A stretch of 63,367 bases of DNA from Rickettsiales bacterium. GTDB lineage: Bacteria; Pseudomonadota; Alphaproteobacteria; Rs-D84. Location of the stretch: assembly GCA_031266915.1 (NCBI GenBank), contig JAISAB010000017.1:1-63367 (forward strand), read 5' to 3'. The notes beneath the pieces were generated by a model that was not told the origin of the DNA, searched no databases, and saw only the letters and a list, made by a program, of their open reading frames with translations. The position numbers were made by a program, and so were the translations under genes. This document shows positions 8,356 through 16,512 of the stretch, in pieces (position 1 is the first letter of the stretch; the number at the start of each line of letters is the position of its first letter).

Positions 8356-8470
8356 AAAACCTCCCTTTGGATTATGCGGAATAGAGGGATATGAAATATG
8401 TGGAAATCAGGGATTTTTAAAAATAAAACCATGCCTAATCCAAAGGGAGGTTTGGATTAGGCATGGTTAT
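8356..8470 (-). promoter_or_regulatory. Leader with hairpin that can pair with the ribosome-binding site
   Basis: On the minus strand CATGCCTAATCCAAA and TTTGGATTAGGCATG form a perfect stem around the loop CCTCCC, followed by TTTTATTTTT. Downstream, AATCCAAAGGGAGGTT, which contains the GGGAGG ribosome-binding site of the next gene, is exactly complementary to AACCTCCCTTTGGATT in that stem-loop. Two exclusive folds follow: terminator-like hairpin, or leader paired with the ribosome-binding site. Related leaders are at 20358-20468 (+) and 40580-40690 (-). Confidence 0.55.
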
Positions 8471-8546
8471 CCGCTTATTATTCCCCTGAATTATGAATAT
8501 ATTTGCGGCTTTTGTCAATTGAAAAATAAATGTTTTATAAATTATT

Positions 8547-8776
8547 GGCGCAACTGACGGGAATGGAACTTTTTGAACAAAAAACACGAAGTGTTTTTTG
8601 TCATCCCTGCGTAGGCAGGGATAGGGTCTATTAACCGCAACGCGCAGCGTTGCCAAGTTTTATATTTGGTTCACTTCGCTCACGGTTTAGAGACCCTATT
8701 CCGGCCTACGCCGGAATGACAAAAGTTTGTTACACAAACTTTTGTTTTAATTAAGGTACATTTATGTCGGTTGAGC
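8547..8776. repeat. MITE-like palindromic element with nested palindrome
   Basis: The left end GGCGCAACTGACGGGAATGG and the right end (reverse complement GCTCAACCGACATAAATG) form an imperfect ~35-bp terminal inverted repeat, each followed inward by AT-rich sequence ending in ACAAAA. Between them is a second palindrome of the GTCATCCCTGCG type and the hairpin ACAAAAGTTTGTTACACAAA. Shorter relatives are at 16335-16465, 53569-53654, 54109-54172 and 56767-56803. No gene is present. Confidence 0.65.
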
Positions 8777-8808
8777 TTTATTAATTATTGGCTCAACCAA
8801 TACAAATA

Positions 8809-9861
8809 TCAATAAACTCTTTTTCCGCCGAGCCAAACGCCACCGGCGCGGCGGCCGTCGACGAACGGAATGTTTATCATCTTGCCGTTCAGCCACATTC
8901 CGGCCCCACTGTAATCGTATGTCCCGACGGCAACATCGCCGCTGCCGCCATAGCTGACCGTAACGGCCTGGTTTCCCGTTCCCGGCGGGATGGTGCAGCG
9001 AATCTCGGCCGCGCTGATAATGACCGGGTTCGTGCACAGGCCATCGCCGACCTTTACCACGACGGGCATCCGAAACCGGACGTTGTCCACCTGAAAGTTA
9101 TGCTGAATTTCATCGGCGTCCAGGGTCCGATTGTAAATACGGATTGAATTGATAAGATTCCCGCTGCCATATTCATTGTTCGTCGTTTTGCCAATCAAAA
9201 AATTCCCGGTCGCGCATGTGTTTTTCGCCGTGCTGGAATGCGTACCGAACAGCGCGGCGTCCGAATATCCCTTGCGCCCGACCGTATTGTCGTATGATAT
9301 TGACAGATTGCGGACCTCGGACGTGCTGGACGGCATGCAGAAATCGAAATCGTCCGTCCACCAATAATGCCGAAAGCACTGCTGCGTCGTGCTGGCGTTC
9401 AGGAACCTGGTGTTATTCGTCTGCCTATAGGCGCCGTTGCAACCCCATCCGACGAAGCCGCCGTCTCTCAGGTTCGTGGTCTGCGCCGGGTTCCAAACCG
9501 CTTCTATGGTATAGTTCTGGTTCGCGACCGGCAGCATAGGCATGCTTGATACCGCCCTGTAAAAATAAGCACCGCTTGGGAATTTGAATCCCTTGTCCGT
9601 CCAGCCGGAGGCCCCAGACAGCGTCACGTCGTATCCGTTGCCCGACAGGTCCGTCCAAACTGTCGCCGCCGCGTCATGGACGCCGGGGCCGGCGTTGTCG
9701 ATTCCGTCATAGTGCGCCACCAGCCCGTCGGAGATATAGCTGTAATCGGAAATATCGGGCGCATTCGACGCAGTCAGCGTCAGGACATTCCCGCCGACCG
9801 CGGCGCCCGTCACGGGGAATATGGCGTTAATTGCGAATGCACCAATAATCGTTGTCGACAT
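8809..9861 (-). CDS. LamG-like/IPT-like domain surface protein
   Basis: A 350-residue protein. The ATG at 9861 is selected over the longer frame because AAGGGGG precedes it at good spacing. The N-terminus is hydrophobic (MSTTIIGAFAINAIFPVTGA). A concanavalin-like (LamG type) jelly-roll is suggested by GLVAHYDGIDNAGPG..TVWTDLSGNGYD (about residues 47-80) and, at the end, LINSIRIYNRTLDADEIQHN, the hallmark final strand and helix of LamG_3 domains. A C-terminal IPT/TIG-like part (VVVKVGDGLCTNP..GTGNQAVTVSYGG) follows. Glycan or surface binding is inferred. It lies 11 bases below the small exported gene 9873-10241. Confidence 0.7.
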   Translation of the reverse strand: MSTTIIGAFAINAIFPVTGAAVGGNVLTLTASNAPDISDYSYISDGLVAHYDGIDNAGPGVHDAAATVWTDLSGNGYDVTLSGASGWTDKGFKFPSGAYFYRAVSSMPMLPVANQNYTIEAVWNPAQTTNLRDGGFVGWGCNGAYRQTNNTRFLNASTTQQCFRHYWWTDDFDFCMPSSTSEVRNLSISYDNTVGRKGYSDAALFGTHSSTAKNTCATGNFLIGKTTNNEYGSGNLINSIRIYNRTLDADEIQHNFQVDNVRFRMPVVVKVGDGLCTNPVIISAAEIRCTIPPGTGNQAVTVSYGGSGDVAVGTYDYSGAGMWLNGKMINIPFVDGRRAGGVWLGGKRVY

Positions 9862-9872
9862 GGCAAACCCCC

Positions 9873-10241
9873 TTATATCCCGACCCAGACCAGCACATTG
9901 GGATTGGCGGCGCTGTACGCCTGGGCGTCGGATTCGGTCAGCTTTTCGACAAACACGCCGTCGACCGCGGTCTTGACCGCGCCGCTGGTGATAAGATTGA
10001 CCGACGATGCCGCGGGCGCCGAATCTATTCCGCGCGCAACGCCCCAAGTGCCGGCCGACGCGCCGATTACCGGAATCTTGCCCGCGTCGGCCGTCGCGCA
10101 CGGCGCCTGATATTCCAGCGCGTCCACTATCGAATCAACGTAAGTTTTTGACGCAATCTCACCCTGCGCGGCCATGGGAAAAATTGTTGCGAAACACGGC
10201 GCCGCAACGACCCCGAAAAAACTATTCGTGCGTATAGTCAT
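9873..10241 (-). CDS. Small exported protein with EIASKTYVDS motif
   Basis: A 122-residue protein with a signal peptide (FFGVVAAPCFATIFPMAAQG) followed directly by EIASKTYVDSIVDALEYQ. The same pattern (EIASKSYVDS) follows the signal peptide of the protein at 39878-40552 and is echoed at 20441-21388. Later segments (NLITSGAVKTAVDGV, NPNVLVWVGI) resemble short collar or tail-fibre-like repeats. No enzyme motif is visible. It is the first gene of a two-gene unit with the LamG-like gene. Function unknown; envelope location is supported by the signal. Confidence 0.65.
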   Translation of the reverse strand: MTIRTNSFFGVVAAPCFATIFPMAAQGEIASKTYVDSIVDALEYQAPCATADAGKIPVIGASAGTWGVARGIDSAPAASSVNLITSGAVKTAVDGVFVEKLTESDAQAYSAANPNVLVWVGI

Positions 10242-10278
10242 TTTTTACTCCTATCTTAATTTACTTTTATTGTACCCG

Positions 10279-11415
10279 TCAGACTTCGAAATCATAATTT
10301 TTTATAGACTTTACAATCGCATCGGCCAGCTTGTTTTGATGGGCCGACGTGTTCAGCAATTTTTCCTCGGCCGCGTTGGACAGGTGACCCAATTCCAACA
10401 ACGCCCCCGGAATCGTCGAACGCAGAACCGCGAACGGCGCCTGGCGAATATCCGCGCCGGGCTGTTTCTCGATACTGGCGTTTTTGAAAGATTTCACGCA
10501 GCCGGACGCGTATTCCATCGACATTTCCGCGACGGCATGCTGCTGCAGCGCGGATAAAGCGTTCCTGATGTCGGCGGAAAATCTTTCGAATCCGTCGACG
10601 TCGATTTTGTCGGATGCGTTTTCGGCGTCGGATAGTTTTTGCGCCTCTTCATCCGAGGCCTTTTTGGACAACGTGTAAATCGAGAATCCCTTCATCGCGC
10701 GGCTGGGGTTCGCGTTGCAGTGCAGCGACAAAAACAGGTCTGCATGATGCTTTTCCGCGATGGATGCGCGCGTATCCAAATTCAGAAAAACGTCCGTCGC
10801 GCGCGTCATGTATACGGCATAGCCGGCGGTCTCTAGCTTATTCTTCAGTTTTTTGCCAATCGACAGAACGATGTCTTTTTCCTTGGTGCCGTTTTTACCG
10901 ATGCAGCCCGGGTCCTTTTTGCCATGTCCGGGGTCGATGACGATGACGTGTTTTTTTGCGGGCGCTTTTACCGGCGCGGCGGCGGTTGTCGCGGACGGTT
11001 TCCCGGCGACAAAATCCAGCACCAAACGATAGTCATTGTCGCCGGTCGGGTTCAGAATCTGTTTTTTTGAAATATCGGCGATTGATTTGGACAGATTCGC
11101 GACGATTTGCAAGCGGTCGCCGACCTGGGACTGGGTTACGGATTTAATCAGCGTTCCGGCGGCTATTTTCGGCGATACCGCTGCATCGGCCGCCGTGTTA
11201 GCCAGACTGACAATCAATTGGTTTTCTGCATAAGACAAAGTATACGATGGTCGCAGGGACGTTTCGATAACCAGCCTGGTTTCGCCGCCCGGCTGCAATC
11301 CCGTGCGCAAAGACCGCAGACTGCCGCGGGCGGCAAAAGCCACGCGGGGCAAAAAAGTGACAACCAACGCCCCGCCGCCAGCAATCTTTAAAACTGTTCT
11401 GCGACTGAATTTCAT
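10279..11415 (-). CDS. amiC: N-acetylmuramoyl-L-alanine amidase (AmiC type)
   Basis: A 378-residue periplasmic cell-wall amidase that cuts between muramic acid and the stem peptide, typically for daughter-cell separation. A twin-arginine signal is visible (SRRTVLKIAGGGALVVTFLP, residues 4-23). An AMIN domain (about 35-140) is followed by the Amidase_3 domain with zinc ligands in IDPGHGKKDPG (about 160-170), the glutamate after it (TKEKDIVLSIG), the histidine of LFLSLHCNAN and the catalytic GALLELGHLSN. Length and order are normal for the family. It stands alone, with a long quasi-palindrome upstream. The symbol is by family; amiA or amiB cannot be excluded. Confidence 0.92.
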   Translation of the reverse strand: MKFSRRTVLKIAGGGALVVTFLPRVAFAARGSLRSLRTGLQPGGETRLVIETSLRPSYTLSYAENQLIVSLANTAADAAVSPKIAAGTLIKSVTQSQVGDRLQIVANLSKSIADISKKQILNPTGDNDYRLVLDFVAGKPSATTAAAPVKAPAKKHVIVIDPGHGKKDPGCIGKNGTKEKDIVLSIGKKLKNKLETAGYAVYMTRATDVFLNLDTRASIAEKHHADLFLSLHCNANPSRAMKGFSIYTLSKKASDEEAQKLSDAENASDKIDVDGFERFSADIRNALSALQQHAVAEMSMEYASGCVKSFKNASIEKQPGADIRQAPFAVLRSTIPGALLELGHLSNAAEEKLLNTSAHQNKLADAIVKSIKNYDFEV

Positions 11416-11460
11416 ATGCTATGAATTATATCATAAAACGAATTTTGTATCAAAGCCTTT

Positions 11461-11590
11461 TTATTAAACACTAGTTTATAGCGAATAGTGATTAGTGCAT
11501 AGCGGATAACGGACAGCCCTGGGGCGACAATATCCGCCCACTATAAAACTAATCACTATTCACTATAAACTATCCGCTAATGGTTATTTA
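11461..11590. repeat. Quasi-palindrome of TAGTGATTAG-type short repeats
   Basis: The left half (CTAGTTTATAGCGAATAGTG, ATTAGTGCATAGCGGATA) is mirrored by the right half (TATCCGCCCACTATAAAACT, AATCACTATTCACTATAAAC). Both are built from 7-8-base near-repeats. The same kind of block follows other gene ends at 14132-14235, 25508-25612, 39165-39245, 50738-50825 and 63273-63367. Confidence 0.7.
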
Positions 11591-12841
11591 TTAAAATTGG
11601 CTGACGCAATTGCCAAAGGACTGGGCGATGACGCTGCGCTGCTTGGTGTCCAGGTCCGCGACCGGAACGATATAGCATCGCGCGCTGTCGCGCAGGATAA
11701 AGACCTTGGTCCCCAGCTTGTAAGCCGTCTGCATATTGTCCATCTGGGCGCTGGTCAGAAACGCGTTCTGGGTCGTCGAGACATTGCCTAGTCCAGCCTG
11801 GACCACCTGGCGCGCGGTCGCAAAGTCATACACATCCGACATAGATTGAATTTCCTGGTAAATGCTCCACGTTTCATAGGGATTCTGAACCTGAGCATCA
11901 GTGCCGGGGAACGCCATTCCAACTGCCAGCGCGGCGGCCGTCTGCAGGGACGTCGGCTGGCCGCTGTTGCCGGAACCGTACGAAACCGTGTTCATCTGGA
12001 CATTGTCGCCACATGCAACATTCATGCGGTTGGTATATCCGGCCAAGACCGAATCCATGGCGGCCTGCCAGTCGGCGCCCTTGTTATTCAAATCCAAATT
12101 GACAATCTTTTCAGCCCAACCCCAAATATTCGCGCCAACATTGCCGGCGCTGGAAAACCGAGTCACCATTTCGGCCGAGCCGCCCGGCGCGCCCGCGCCG
12201 CAATAATCGGTCAACATGGATGTCAATTGGCTGGACGTGCCGTTGCCATAGGCCAGCGCTATGGCATGGCATGACGTCGCGGCCTCTAATTCCTGGCGGC
12301 GCTGGACGCATTGGCCCGAACGGGACCTGTTTAATTGCTCGGCCATGTTGGACATAGACAGGTACGACATCAATTCCTGTTGGACGTATGACGGGCACAG
12401 GCGCGCCGCCGTGTTCATACCACCGGTTCCGTTCTTGGTATTTACGCCGTATTGCGGCAGCAATATCGTGGTGTCTTTCTGCAGACACAGCAAGGCGTAA
12501 TTGTACAATTCGCCCTCGGTGGAATATGCGCAGCGTCCGCCGGGATTCTGGCCCGGAACGACGGTCACATCGCCGCAATAGCCGGACAGACAGGCGTATA
12601 TTTTTTGGCGGCATGCGGTGTCCACATCGGGCTGGGTCACCATGAAATAGTTGTTACGCTGATTCGTCATATAGGCATTGACGGACGCCTGGGTGCCGCG
12701 AATATTTCCATTGTTGGCATAGGTCGTGGTCATCGCGCGCGCATTGTCGGCGGCGCCGACCGTTCCGGCGGAAACCGCGTTCGCATCCATCGCTGCACAA
12801 ATAGCAATTAGCAAATAGCAAATAGCAAATGTTTTTTTCAT
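11591..12841 (-). CDS. Exported protein of unknown function, cysteine-containing
   Basis: A 416-residue protein with a clear signal peptide (MKKTFAICYLLIAICAAMDA, cleavage near NAVSA). The mature part has paired cysteines (CRQKIYACLSGYCGDV, CAYSTEGELYNYALLC, CVQRRQELEAATSC, CGAGAPG, CGDN, a late CYIV and NCVSQF) consistent with periplasmic disulfides. It is otherwise rich in Ala, Asn, Gly, Met and Thr. No catalytic motif or known domain is recognised. It is a single gene, separated from its neighbours by repeats. Confidence 0.65.
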   Translation of the reverse strand: MKKTFAICYLLIAICAAMDANAVSAGTVGAADNARAMTTTYANNGNIRGTQASVNAYMTNQRNNYFMVTQPDVDTACRQKIYACLSGYCGDVTVVPGQNPGGRCAYSTEGELYNYALLCLQKDTTILLPQYGVNTKNGTGGMNTAARLCPSYVQQELMSYLSMSNMAEQLNRSRSGQCVQRRQELEAATSCHAIALAYGNGTSSQLTSMLTDYCGAGAPGGSAEMVTRFSSAGNVGANIWGWAEKIVNLDLNNKGADWQAAMDSVLAGYTNRMNVACGDNVQMNTVSYGSGNSGQPTSLQTAAALAVGMAFPGTDAQVQNPYETWSIYQEIQSMSDVYDFATARQVVQAGLGNVSTTQNAFLTSAQMDNMQTAYKLGTKVFILRDSARCYIVPVADLDTKQRSVIAQSFGNCVSQF

Positions 12842-12931
12842 AACTACACTCTCTCTTTTATGGAAATTTTATCACATTTTGAAAACAAAGGCAAATGTTC
12901 ATTTGAATTAAGAATTAAAAGTTAAGAATTA

Positions 12932-13015
12932 TCCACCACTGTGTCATTGCGAGGGGCGTCAGCCTCACGGCAATCCAGATAGTATAGAGTGCGGCTTTGC
13001 CGCTCTGACCTATAA
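12932..13015. repeat. Dispersed palindrome (GTCATTGCGAG type)
   Basis: GTCATTGCGAGGGGCGTCAG...CGGCAATCCAGATAG is one copy of an intergenic repeat that also occurs near 18330-18390, 31205 and 61719-61755. It precedes prfB and contains no ORF. Confidence 0.55.
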
Positions 13016-13063
13016 ATTCCACAAAAATCTTGATTTTCGGAAATAAGTTGATAAAATGCAGTT

Positions 13064-14135
13064 ATGGCCGCGCCGAACGAATTATTATCGCAGATTTCTG
13101 ACGACATCTCCGCCGTCAGGGGGTTTCTTTGACCCGGACAAATTACAATCCGAAATAGACGTCTTGAACGAAAACGTGAACGCACCCGACCTGTGGGACA
13201 ACCCGGACGCTGCGCGCGCGTTGTTGCAGAAAAAATCCAATCTGGAAAAATCCTTGAATGAATTGCTGGCGCTGGAATCGGAATACCGGAATCTGGCCGA
13301 GCTGTTCGACATGGAGCCCGAAGACCCCGAAATTACCCAAGCCGTCCGCGATTTAAGCGAAAAATCGCACTCGGCGAAGTTCATCACTTTGTTCAACCAG
13401 CCGGCCGACAACGACGGCGCGTTCCTGTTCATTCAGGCTGGCGCCGGCGGGACCGAGGCTCAGGACTGGGCCATGATGATGTCGCGAATGTACCAGCGCT
13501 GGGCCGAGCGCCACGGATTCGTAATTGAGGTCGTCGAAGAACACCCGGGCGACACCGCCGGCATCAAAAACGTCACTTTCCGCATCAGCGGCGCGCGCGC
13601 GTATGGCTGGCTGAAGAACGAGGTCGGTGTTCACCGCCTGGTCCGCATTTCGCCGTTCAACGCCAACGGCAAGCGCCAGACCAGTTTTGCGTCCGTAGAC
13701 GTCTGGCCTGACATCGACGACGATGTAGAAATCGACATTAACGACAAAGACCTGCGCATCGACACGTACCGCGCCAGCGGCGCCGGCGGCCAGCACGTCA
13801 ATAAAACTGACAGCGCGGTCCGTATCACCCACTTGCCGACGAATACGGTCGTGACGTGCCAGAACGAGCGCTCGCAGGTTCAAAACAAGGACATGGCGAT
13901 GAAGATGCTGCGGTCGCGCCTGTACGAATTGGAAATGCAAAAACGCGCCGCCGAAGAGGATGCCGCCAAAGCCAATCAAAAGAAAATCGAATGGGGCAGC
14001 CAGATACGAAACTATGTCCTGTACCCGTACCAGCTGGTCAAGGATGTTCGCACGGGCGTCGAAAAGACCGATTCCGACGCGGTTTTGGATGGCGACTTGG
14101 ACGATTTCATGCTGACCGCGCTGAATAAAAATTAG
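13064..14135 (+). CDS. prfB: Peptide chain release factor 2, programmed +1 frameshift
   Basis: RF2 releases nascent peptides at UGA and UAA codons. Synthesis starts at ATG 13064 in one frame (MAAPNELLSQISDDISAVRG) and meets CTT TGA C at 13127-13133, with AGGGGG immediately upstream: the classic autoregulatory shift site. After slipping one base the frame continues to 14135 (join 13064-13129 with 13131-14135; 356 residues). The stop-recognition motif SPF is in RISPFNANGKRQTSF and the catalytic GGQ in ASGAGGQHVNKTDS. The gene itself ends in TAG, so it avoids its own recognition codons. An unshifted reading from 13056 gives a misleading N-terminus. Length is normal. Confidence 0.95.
13118..13133 (+). 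promoter_or_regulatory. prfB frameshift signal
   Basis: AGGGGGTTTCTTTGAC: an internal Shine-Dalgarno-like AGGGGG three bases before the slippery CTT followed by the in-frame TGA. The arrangement matches the RF2 frameshift site of other bacteria. Confidence 0.95.
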
Positions 14136-14235
14136 TGTATAGTGATTACTCAATAGTCGTTAGTCATTAGTGAATGTGTCGCGCAAAGCGCGACGGCTTT
14201 ATTAACTATTGACTATAGACTAATGATTAACCAGT
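14132..14235. repeat. Quasi-palindrome of TAGTGATTACT-type repeats after prfB
   Basis: TTAGTGTATAGTGATTACTC AATAGTCGTTAGTCATTAGT is mirrored by TATTAACTATTGACTATAGA CTAATGATTAACCAG, with a GTCGCGCAAAGCGCGAC hairpin at the centre. Confidence 0.7.
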
Positions 14236-14336
14236 AATCTCCCCGAAAATCATCATCGTTAAGAAAATTCATATAAATTGGTGGATTTATGATATAGAAT
14301 ATCACCAACTGTTCGTAATTCATAAAAAATATGCAA

Positions 14337-14364
14337 AGAAAAAGCCCCTATAGCGGGGCTTAAT
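14337..14364 (-). terminator. Terminator of the toxin-antitoxin operon
   Basis: The minus strand forms AAGCCCC/GGGGCTT with a short loop, followed by TTTTC, just past the antitoxin stop. Confidence 0.75.
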
Positions 14365-14706
14365 TTATGCTGCCAGTCTTTGGCGAGAGTTTGTTTTTGC
14401 CATTACTTTGTGTTCCTGTGCCGGTATGACTGATATGCGAACACCAATGGCATGTAAAAACTTCTGCACAGTGGAAAATTCAGGGTTTCCGTTTTCAGAA
14501 AGCATTTTATAAAGTCCGCGCGTACTGATTCCCATGTCGCGGGCAATCGCCGACATGTTGCGCGCACGCGCCACATCCGCCATTACGCTGCGGATAATTA
14601 CAGGGTCGCCATCTTCAAAAGCCGCGGCAAGATACGCTGCATAATCATTCTCATTATGCAGATGTTCCGCAGCGTCCCACTTTCTAACAGTAATTTTCTT
14701 TTTCAT
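14365..14706 (-). CDS. Antitoxin, HTH addiction-module family
   Basis: A 113-residue protein of the addiction-module antidote family (HigA-like HTH). The helix-turn-helix is MSAIARDMGISTRGLYKMLS (about residues 50-69), followed by the family's ending NPEFSTVQKFLHAIGVRISV. It would neutralise the upstream-encoded toxin and repress the shared promoter. The order is toxin first, antitoxin second, two bases apart, which is the usual order for HigBA-type modules. The perfect dyad at 15028-15045 inside the promoter is the probable operator. Confidence 0.88.
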   Translation of the reverse strand: MKKKITVRKWDAAEHLHNENDYAAYLAAAFEDGDPVIIRSVMADVARARNMSAIARDMGISTRGLYKMLSENGNPEFSTVQKFLHAIGVRISVIPAQEHKVMAKTNSRQRLAA

Positions 14707-14708
14707 TT

Positions 14709-14999
14709 TTACACCTCTTTTGCTAATTCTTTTGCTGTTTTTATGTCTTTATGCTGGCTGTCCTTATCGCCACCGCAAAGCAGAATTATGATTTGTAGTC
14801 CGCGGACAGTGTAATACAACCTATATCCCGGACCGTAAGACAATCGAATTTCAGACACGCCGTTACCAACTGTGTGATGGTCTTGAAGATTACCAACCTC
14901 AATCCGCTTTATCGATACCATGATTTTATGTTGCGCCGACTTATCATTCAAATCGTCAAGCCATTCAGCAAACACATCAGTTCTAGATACAACAAACAT
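14709..14999 (-). CDS. Toxin, RelE/HigB family (Gp49-like)
   Basis: A 96-residue toxin of the RelE/ParE superfamily, addiction-module killer subgroup. Its pattern is WLDDLNDKSAQHKIMVSIKR, GNLQDHHTVGNGVSEIRLSY, GPGYRLYYT and LLCGGDKDSQHKDIKTAKEL, the last being the signature C-terminal block. Such proteins usually cleave mRNA on the ribosome. It is the first gene of the operon under a strong promoter (TTGACA-17-CATAAT on the minus strand). Confidence 0.9.
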   Translation of the reverse strand: MFVVSRTDVFAEWLDDLNDKSAQHKIMVSIKRIEVGNLQDHHTVGNGVSEIRLSYGPGYRLYYTVRGLQIIILLCGGDKDSQHKDIKTAKELAKEV

Positions 15000-15021
15000 T
15001 TATATCCCTTTTGATTTACAT

Positions 15022-15053
15022 CTGTATTATGAACTATAGTTCATATAATGTCA
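15022..15053 (-). promoter_or_regulatory. TA promoter with 18-bp perfect dyad operator
   Basis: On the minus strand TTGACA and CATAAT are separated by 17 bases. The spacer and -10 box are covered by the perfect palindrome TATGAACTATAGTTCATA (15028-15045). Binding of the antitoxin HTH dimer here would give the autoregulation expected of such modules. Confidence 0.8.
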
Positions 15054-15180
15054 AGTGGAAAAATAAAAAACTACTCAATCTGACAATGTGGTTTTTTAAT
15101 GGAATAAAAGAAAATGACACAGCCGATTGTTGGGGGCGCTTTTGACAAGAGGGGCCGGCGCCTTGCCGGCGCGGACGCGG

Positions 15181-16107
15181 CTAATTATGCAGTCTGATTA
15201 TCACGATTCCCTGATACCCGTTGCCGCCCTGGCCATATGTATGGTTGCTGGAAAATGCGGCCCCGCCGCCGCCTGCGCCGTAAAATGTTCCGTTGCTGCC
15301 ATGGTTACTGGAAGTGTTGTCGGTGCCTCTGCCTCCATTTCCGCCGCCAGTGACGCCGCCGTTGCCGCCCTTTTTACCTGTGGTGTAAGTGAAACTGGTG
15401 CAACTGGGATAAGCGTTGCCTCCGCCGCCTCCGCCCGCGCCGTAAAGCTTTCCATCAAGGTTTGTATCGCCGGTTGCAAACTGCAGTTCTGTGCCGTCCG
15501 CGCCATTCCGCAGATTCCATCCGCCGTCGTCCTCAGTGGCGATGTTTGGGGTTCCGCCGTTCGCGACAACGGAGCCGAAAGATGTATTTCCGCCCGGATT
15601 ACCTTTGCTTTGCGGATGTTGATTTTGCGCGCCGCCGGTCCCGCCGGCACCAATTTCCACAGATATTTGCTGTCCGGCCGATACGGTTATGGTTTGATAA
15701 ACTGTCTGCCCGCCGTTTCCCCCTTTACCCGAATGACCACAAAAATACATGTCCCCGCCGCCGCCTGCGCCGCCGCCAACTGCGAATACATCAATTTTTG
15801 TAAATCCGTCCGGAACGGTAAACGTTGTTTTTTTAGTAAACGTATATACGGCTTGCGGGAGTGGAACGGAATAAGTAACGCCGTTATACCTGACGCGGAT
15901 TGTACTGTCTGGAACGGCGTCCGCAGTCAGCGGCGCATACCATATCGTCTCGTTGACTTTCACGCATAGTGCCGGTGTTGTTTCTCTTGTCGCACTTAAT
16001 TCCACCGATACGCCCGTGTTTGTTTTCAAGGTCAGCCCCGCCGCGCCCCAGGCGATGAAAATCATCGGCATGAAGAGAAAGAAAAAACGTTGCGAAATTT
16101 TTACCAT
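15181..16107 (-). CDS. Exported glycine-rich-domain protein
   Basis: A 308-residue protein with a signal peptide (MVKISQRFFFLFMPMIFIAW, cleavage near GAAG). After ~90 residues of beta-rich sequence comes a glycine-rich domain of the type seen in phage tail fibres and surface proteins: FTVPDGFTKIDVFAVGGGAG (about 93-112), many GGNGG and GAGGGG blocks, and a terminal GGNGYQGIVIIRLHN. This fold is thought to form a trimeric polyglycine helix sandwich. A surface-adhesin role is inferred. It is preceded by attenuator element 1, whose terminator ends 15 bases before the ATG, so expression is likely controlled by readthrough. Confidence 0.72.
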   Translation of the reverse strand: MVKISQRFFFLFMPMIFIAWGAAGLTLKTNTGVSVELSATRETTPALCVKVNETIWYAPLTADAVPDSTIRVRYNGVTYSVPLPQAVYTFTKKTTFTVPDGFTKIDVFAVGGGAGGGGDMYFCGHSGKGGNGGQTVYQTITVSAGQQISVEIGAGGTGGAQNQHPQSKGNPGGNTSFGSVVANGGTPNIATEDDGGWNLRNGADGTELQFATGDTNLDGKLYGAGGGGGGNAYPSCTSFTYTTGKKGGNGGVTGGGNGGRGTDNTSSNHGSNGTFYGAGGGGAAFSSNHTYGQGGNGYQGIVIIRLHN

Positions 16108-16121
16108 CTATGAAATCCTCG

Positions 16122-16266
16122 ATAAAAAACCACCTGAAGGTGGTTGGAGGTTCAAGACTATAATTTTTGGAAAATAGCGGGCTTATTCGATATATTCGCC
16201 GCCCTCCAACCCATGGTTGGAGGTATTTTATGTCCCCACGGACACCAAAAATTAAAGGTCTTGACA
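16122..16266 (-). ncRNA. Attenuator RNA element 1 (GAATATATYGAATAA class)
   Basis: Minus strand, 5' to 3': outer-stem arms TCAAGAC and TAATTTTTGG; a small hairpin TGTCC/GGGACA; inner hairpin CCTCCAACC/GGTTGGAGG; hairpin with stem GGC/GCC and loop GAATATATCGAATAA; closing arms CCAAAAATTA and GTCTTGA; then CCTCCAACCACC, overlapping terminator AACCACC/GGTGGTT and TTTTTTA. The inner 3' arm GGTTGGAGG can pair either backward (terminator forms) or forward with CCTCCAACC (antiterminator). Directly upstream of the glycine-rich gene. Confidence 0.75.
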
Positions 16267-16334
16267 CCCCGTTCCGGAATTTTTCCGGCCACAAGAATAT
16301 TATAAACGAAAAATGTGCCTTTGTGAATAAAAAA

Positions 16335-16465
16335 TTGCGCAATTGACAGGAATGGAACTTTTTCAAACAAACCTCTGAAAGATGTTTGTCATTCCGACGT
16401 AGGCCGGAATGACAAAAGTTTGTTACACAAACTTTTGTTTTAATATAAGATACATTCCTGGCACC
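16335..16465. repeat. MITE-like palindromic element, copy 2
   Basis: GCGCAATTGACAGGAATGGA at the left and the ACAAAAGTTTGTTACACAAA hairpin with TAAGATACATTCCTGGCACC at the right match the element at 8547-8776. A GTCATTCCGACGTAGGCCGG palindrome lies inside. Confidence 0.6.
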
Positions 16466-16512
16466 TGAATATAACATTTCAGATTTAAGATTGCCACCCG
16501 CGCGGACAGGCG

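Noticed and set aside
13056-13063. prfB start at 13056
   Set aside because: That frame bypasses the RF2 frameshift site; the ATG at 13064 in the zero frame fits the known mechanism.
16158-16370. ORF MFEKVPFLSIAQFFIHKGTF on the minus strand
   Set aside because: It overlaps attenuator element 1 and a MITE-like repeat; the composition reflects the structured RNA.
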